This document shows, one piece after another, positions 47,666 through 52,856 of a stretch of DNA of 52,856 bases. Source of the DNA: Albugo candida (Eukaryota; Oomycota; Peronosporomycetes; Albuginales). The stretch is taken from contig JBDOQK010000089.1 of the NCBI GenBank assembly GCA_040437565.1, forward strand, positions 1-52,856, in the 5' to 3' direction. The stretch's first letter is position 1. The number at the start of each line of letters is the position of its first letter. The position numbers and the translations under genes are program-made. The notes below the pieces were generated by a model that made no database searches, had not been told where the DNA came from, and saw nothing but the letters and a program-made list of their open reading frames with translations.

Positions 47666-49289
47666 TCAAATGAGATGTTTTCAACAACTCTTTTCAACCT
47701 CTTCTCGATCCTGCAATATTTGAAGTATATATTGCTTCAGTGTGCATCAGGTTAGTAATAGCTCACGCCTATATAAGTCAGCCGGGTGAGAGTGCTGCAT
47801 CTTTCGTCTGTCTTCACTCAAAGTAATCATTGTTTTCAACGTTTTTGTGAGCATCCGGCGTGCTATAGTTTTACAGTCTTTTCTCACTAATATGTCATTA
47901 ATACTTTGGATTGCAGCTCGATAGAAAGATCCGATTGTATCTTTGCTGTGCTGCTAGTCGTGGAGTAGTATTCATATGCACGCGTGTTCTTGTCACTCCG
48001 CCGAAAGTTAGAATAGTTTTGTTTTGGCTTAAGTAGATCTTCTTTCAATCCATATTTCGACAGTTGAAAGTGCATCCTGTCATAGCCAGCCCATTTCGAA
48101 TGATGAACCAAGACGCACGATTGGAAAGATAGAACGACCAATGGTAATTGAATGAATAGCAATTGCGAGTCGATGCCAAGTAAGGACGTTGATCATAGGT
48201 CATTTTCAATGTGATAAAATTAAGTAGAATAAAGTCTACTTCTGACATTCGAAATTGGCATTTTCTCTCTATTCTGTAAAGTTCTTTTCCAACTCAGTAC
48301 GGCGTTGAAACAGGCACTTCCTGATTACTCGTGACTTTCGCTCGCGTCGAGGCCATAGACTTTTTGGCTCATAACGTGCTAGATTCTGAGAGTTATGATG
48401 TAAAAGAAGTGGTCGTACGTTTAGTTCCCTCCTATTAGCCTCTCTAACTCTCTCAACGTCCGCTTCCATACTGTCATAAGCGTCTTATATAGCACAGATC
48501 CCTGTGGGTTGACGAAATCTGCATGACGGTACTTACCGACTCCGATTTTTCTTAGGAGGATGGTCAAACTTACAGGAACATAAAGAGCCTTTTGTAAATA
48601 GCCCCTTAAAAGTCATCAAGCATTAATTGGAACAATGCCAAATAGCATTTCATGTGAGACAAGTCAACGAAAGTAGCGAACGTCTGATATGGGCACTATT
48701 TATGTCGAGGCTCGCACACGACGACTAACGATGCAAACTGCGACAAGTAATGCTCTAATTCGTTTAGGTCATTTTCTCTCTCTTTAATAACAAAATCCAT
48801 GTCTTATCTCCACGGATGATGGCCTAGATATACCACACTTTGAGTGAGCGGCGGAGAAAGCGTTGCGCGTTCCTGGAAGATTTTGTACATGACGGGTCTG
48901 TAGGACTGTTTCACCGTACCTTTTCGTGCGGATTTAGGACTGATTTGCACACACACAGTCAACTAAGGCATCGCTTCTCATCGACATACCGCACTGATAA
49001 TATTTAAAGACGTTTGAAGGAGCCTAGGAATGATCAACCGTCTGAAATGAAGTCTTGAAAACTTCCGTAAAAATGAGTGCTCGCGAGATTTAGAAATGAC
49101 TTACATCAGAGCTAACTGTCCATTTTTCGTTTATTCGATGAAATCAAAGAATTGGGAATTTCTGGTGAAAGGAAATTTGTTGATCTTTGACATGAGGTAC
49201 AAGTCAGTAGCCAAGGAGATTGGTGTGTGTCCTACAACGAAACGATAGCAGCCGCCTCAAAAATCGCTAGAAGAAAAAAAGTATCTTGG

Positions 49290-52060
49290 GCTATTTATAA
49301 TCTGTATATTTTATCTTGTTCACGGTTATGATAACCTTATGGAACTTGCCTAATTTTTTCTCGACATAGGATCGCTGGATGTACGTTCGTCTTAAGCGTA
49401 ACACTGTCTTCAAAATTACTGAACGTGCGCAGTCAGCGTGAATGTGCTGGAACTGTCGGAGTTGCTGATCACTGATCAAACAAGCGACGAATCCAATCGG
49501 TCTAAACAACGTTCAGTGTCACCAAGTGCAATGTAAGCCATAAATCGGGAATAATTTTCTGACAGTCTTTCCTTGTCGGATGGGATACTTTCACATGCAA
49601 TATATGTCCAACGTGGTCGGGAGGAGAGAAACGGATCCCAAATAAGGCGTAAGTCCATCCATAACTGGGCTATGCGATCGCACTCGACAAAGAGATGCTG
49701 ATCGGACTCTGCTGCCGCACAAAAAGGTTGCGTGCAAAATATAATGTCGAGCTTGATTTCGTTTAAGAACCAGAATCGAGATCAATCTGGGAACATTCGA
49801 AAAGCCAGACGAAACTGTAGAGATTCGAAAATGGGTAAGACACTTTCCAATGATGCCGAGATATAGTCTAGATTTTCCGACTCGTTCTGAATCCAGTGCT
49901 TCTGATTTCTCCCGATGACTAAGGTTTTCACATGAGATGACTCTTAATTGGTCCGGGGGTTTCCAGACGATAAATGAGAGTTGCCAGTGCGAAAAATATT
50001 ACAAAATGGTGTTTGTTCTTCATGCTTTTGGCTCCCACATAAAACAATACTTCACTTCTGTTCGGTTAAATCCAAGTGATGGGCCCAATCGTCGAGTGGA
50101 CACGCAGTAGTATCTAAGTGAATTCAATATGAAGTCGCCTCAGCAACTTTTTTCCAGCCATATCCGATCTCTTCAGCTCATCGCCGCTGTAATAAATCTC
50201 GACGAGATCTTCCTCCCTCATCCATGCATCGCAGCCTCGAAAAGTGTCGTGCTGACGCCGAATGTCAAAAGCTGTAGCAAAAGTTTTCGGAAATATGACG
50301 TTGTACGTGCACCATTCCAAGATTGTAGGATGAATTTTGCGAACTCAGACGAGCAGCAGCTTCATATTTTAATTCCTGGTCGCAGTGAAAGAACATCGGC
50401 TGTTTCATGTAGTACCGAGAAAATTTTAAATCTACTATTTTAATGCTCCNNNNNNNNNNNNNNNNNNNNNNNNNNNNNNNNNNNNNNNNNNNNNNNNNNN
50501 NNNNNNNNNNNNNNNNNNNNNNNNNNNNNNNNNNNNNNNNNNNNNNNNNACTTTTTTCCAGCCATATCCGATCTCTTCAGCTCATCGCCGCTGTAATAAA
50601 TCTCGACGAGATCTTCCTCCCTCATCCATGCATCGCAGCCTCGAAAAGTGTCGTGCTGACGCCGAATGTCAAAAGCTGTAGCAAAAGTTTTCGGAAATAT
50701 GACGTTGTACGTGCACCATTCCAAGATTGTAGGATGAATTTTGCGAACTCAGACGAGCAGCAGCTTCATATTTTAATTCCTGGTCGCAGTGAAAGAACAT
50801 CGGCTGTTTCATGTAGTACCGAGAAAATTTTAAATCTACTATTTTAATGCTCCAATCCATCTGATGCCACATTGCAAATGCTTAAGTGTATCCACCAAAA
50901 AGATGTACTCTCCCGTTGTACCATTTTCCCCTGTCGATGTGGTGCGATGTTGAATATGTCCATCGGATTGTGTGGTTCACAAGATGGTTGGATAAGCTGT
51001 AATATTCCCGTCAAAGCAGTTTTTCAACTCCTCGGAATAATTTTCGACGCATAAGATGTGAACTGCTGAACGAATTGAATGCGTTGTAGCTTTATTTGTT
51101 CCACTTCAAAGCTTTTTTTTTGTTTTCAATCAAGCACAAATCCATTTCGTATAGGTTTTCACTGTCGCATAGTCTCCGCTGATATGTCCACGTGCACAGT
51201 GTAATGCCACAGACGTTAAAAGATCATCGTCTGCGCAACCTGCAGTCGACCAAGGACAGTTCGTTCAAGTGGCATCAGTTTACCAAACTCATCATATACA
51301 CGCTTTTCGAGACTTGAAATACCCATAGAACGTGTTGTTGTCTTGTCGAATGGAATACAAAAATACTTTACCAACTCCACTAGACCCAAAATGGTCCGAT
51401 TGGGTATACGTGGACACGGCATGGTCCGATTCAAGAAAAGAGGAAAGTTTTTCCAAAGTTGAGCTCCGCAACAGATTCATCACAATAGACTTGAACGATA
51501 AGAGCCGCGTGAAAACCCCATTTAGTGTTTCCGGAAGCAATGTCGAATCGTCCGCAAAAACTAATCTAGTCGCGACAGTCGTACCTTTGATCTAGATGCC
51601 ATGATCATGTTGTTGGAGTAAATTTCCCAAAGATTCGATCGTCATAAGAAAACGTAATGCTGAAAAGGATCACCTTGTTTCACTCCACGTTGTGCTGTAA
51701 TGGACGGCGTGATATTTCTATTAATCATCAACTGCGCCTCCGTATTGTTCAAAAGAAGGAAAACCCAGTCAATGAAGCTTTCTCCAACGCCCATTTTATC
51801 CAAAACGCGATACTCGTCCGTGTAATTGACTCGATCATAAGTTGCCCAAGCTTTCTCCCTACGATGACTAACAAGGTGTTGTATGTCGGTGAGATGTCGA
51901 ATGTAATAATGAGTCGACCGTCTTTGCACAAATGCTGTTTGATGTTGATGGATCTACTTTGGCAAAAAGCGTTTCAATCGATGCCCACCACTTTTGAATG
52001 TACTTTCACATCGACACAAAAGAGTTAGATTGCTCGACAGTTGCCAGGGTGAAGTTCTAG
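49290..52060 (-). mobile_element. LINE copy 2, same family as the one at 1-2495, decayed
   Basis: On the - strand, right to left: CVDVK near 52025; the QRRSTHYYIRHLTDIQHLV block near 51900; KQGDP near 51660; catalytic FADDS at 51559-51545; LGRLQVAQTM near 51235; and a C-terminal zinc finger C-x4-C-x7-H-x4-C near 49735-49680 (CTQPFCAAAESDQHLFVEC). Each block aligns with the first LINE, including FADDS. About 7 codons of the DFEKAYDR region are missing, and the frame changes several times. Gap 5 lies inside. The copy starts at about the same RT position as the part visible at the left window edge. Confidence 0.85.
50146..50853 (+). other. Assembly gap 5: 304-bp exact flanks (50146-50449, 50550-50853) around 100 N (50450-50549)
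   Basis: Same pattern as the other gaps. It doubles part of LINE copy 2. Confidence 0.9.
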
Positions 52061-52275
52061 CTGGTGATATCTGCGAATCAGTAATCAGGAATGGGCACAA
52101 TTATCAGTCTACCGATCTATGTGCGACCATCGCGCCTGAATGACCATAACTTAGAACTGCTAAGGAAAAATATGCCAAAAGCGTTATGTGAGTGCATCAA
52201 CGTCGCTACAACGCAGTGAATATATTTTCCGTCCATACGAACTAAATAGACGTCTGTGTCAAATTTTACATTAAC

Positions 52276-52750
52276 TCAGATGCTGTTCTTGTAGCGCAAA
52301 GGTAACTCGTCGAGCACTATGAATATTTCACCATCCCAAAGAACTTCTTTGGTACGGTTCAGCTTTATATTATTGTTCCTACATATTCTCAGTAAGGTAT
52401 CAAAGTCATAAATACTCATGATAAGACAATTGTGCAAAAATTCCTTTAGCAGAGCTGTAGTAGAATTTGACAATATTTGAAGCTGTGACCCATCAATAAT
52501 CTGGTAGATGTATACAATATTTTGCCGAAAAGGAATAATTCTTAAACTCGGCGACCAGGACCAACTACCAATATTCTACTAGGAATTCATTGAGGAATAA
52601 CACCCTTATCCCTGCAAATAATCCGTCCTAGCTTCCAGCATGGGCATTGGTCATTCGAGATGCTCGGTAAGTTTTGTTGACTTGTCTCATATTGACTGTG
52701 TTAGACGATAATGCTTCTGACAGGTCGTCAACTGCTTGAGTTCCAACTAC
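52276..52750 (-). mobile_element. Ty3/gypsy reverse transcriptase fragment
   Basis: The - strand has PMPMLEA near 52635, typical of the N-terminal part of gypsy reverse transcriptase, then the LRICRNNNIKLN block near 52360-52395 (end of the palm). It aligns with the relic at 24540 on the other strand. No LTR was seen; the fragment may continue past the right window edge. Old and broken. Confidence 0.6.
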
Positions 52751-52856
52751 AAGACCCGTTACAGGTAAAGTCCAACCCCACCTTAACGGCTGCTTGGTAA
52801 CAACATGAAAGATAAGACAAGGTGAAAACAGTCAGCACTTGGGACCAGACGGACGT

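Larger units (their letters stand above)
46369..49050 (+). repeat. Segmental duplication, block 2 (downstream of copy 6)
   Basis: Counterpart of 4708-6260, in the same order and orientation, interrupted by the inverted-repeat element at 46729-47665. No gene was seen in it; the small frame of block 1 at 5322 lacks a start codon here. Confidence 0.75.

Noticed and set aside
1-52856. CRISPR arrays, rRNA genes, bacterial operons or phage genes
   Set aside because: No regularly spaced repeats, no rRNA-like blocks and no ribosome-binding-site/operon structure; all recognisable content is eukaryotic.

Overview
The window reads as a gene-poor, repeat-rich stretch of a eukaryotic genome, most likely an oomycete and quite possibly a white-rust pathogen of the genus Albugo. 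Four things point that way. The only whole gene (2938-4707) encodes a secreted, 27-cysteine protein carrying the CX2CX5G signature that defines the Albugo CCG effector class. CCG genes are known to lie in arrays of paralogs in gene-sparse regions, which is what is seen here. The genes have no visible introns. An oomycete-like initiator box sits about 20 bases before the start codon. The genus is an inference from family knowledge; no database was searched.

Layout. 1-2495: 3' part of a LINE (reverse transcriptase plus C-terminal zinc finger). 2938-4707: intact CCG-type gene, + strand. 4708-6260: a downstream block that recurs, again after a + strand CCG copy, at 46369-49050. 7590-35495: a direct array of four decayed CCG copies on the - strand (7590-9602, 13237-15120, 19589-21256, 28700-35495), whose flanking DNA is also repeated, so whole gene-plus-flank units were duplicated. 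The fourth is split by an old Ty1/copia element with 148-bp LTRs and a 5-bp target duplication (28956-33639). 36398 to about 41405: a decayed Ty3/gypsy element, inserted in or beside a short secreted-protein-like reading frame. 42400-43460: a very decayed seventh CCG copy (-). 44589-46368: a better preserved but broken copy (+). 46729-47665: an element with terminal inverted repeats whose empty site is visible in the paralogous block. 49290-52060: a second LINE (-) of the same family. 52276-52750: a gypsy reverse-transcriptase fragment (-). A further gypsy relic lies at 24540-25400.

The theme is birth and death of a secreted effector family: repeated duplication of one gene unit, decay of six of seven copies, one surviving open frame, and invasion by retroelements. 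No housekeeping gene, rRNA gene, complete tRNA gene or CRISPR array was recognised.

Assembly warning: all five runs of 100 N are flanked by exact copies of the same sequence (719, 66, 269, 230 and 304 bp). They look like contig ends that overlap but were scaffolded as gaps, so the window is probably about 2.1 kb too long and those duplications are probably not biological.
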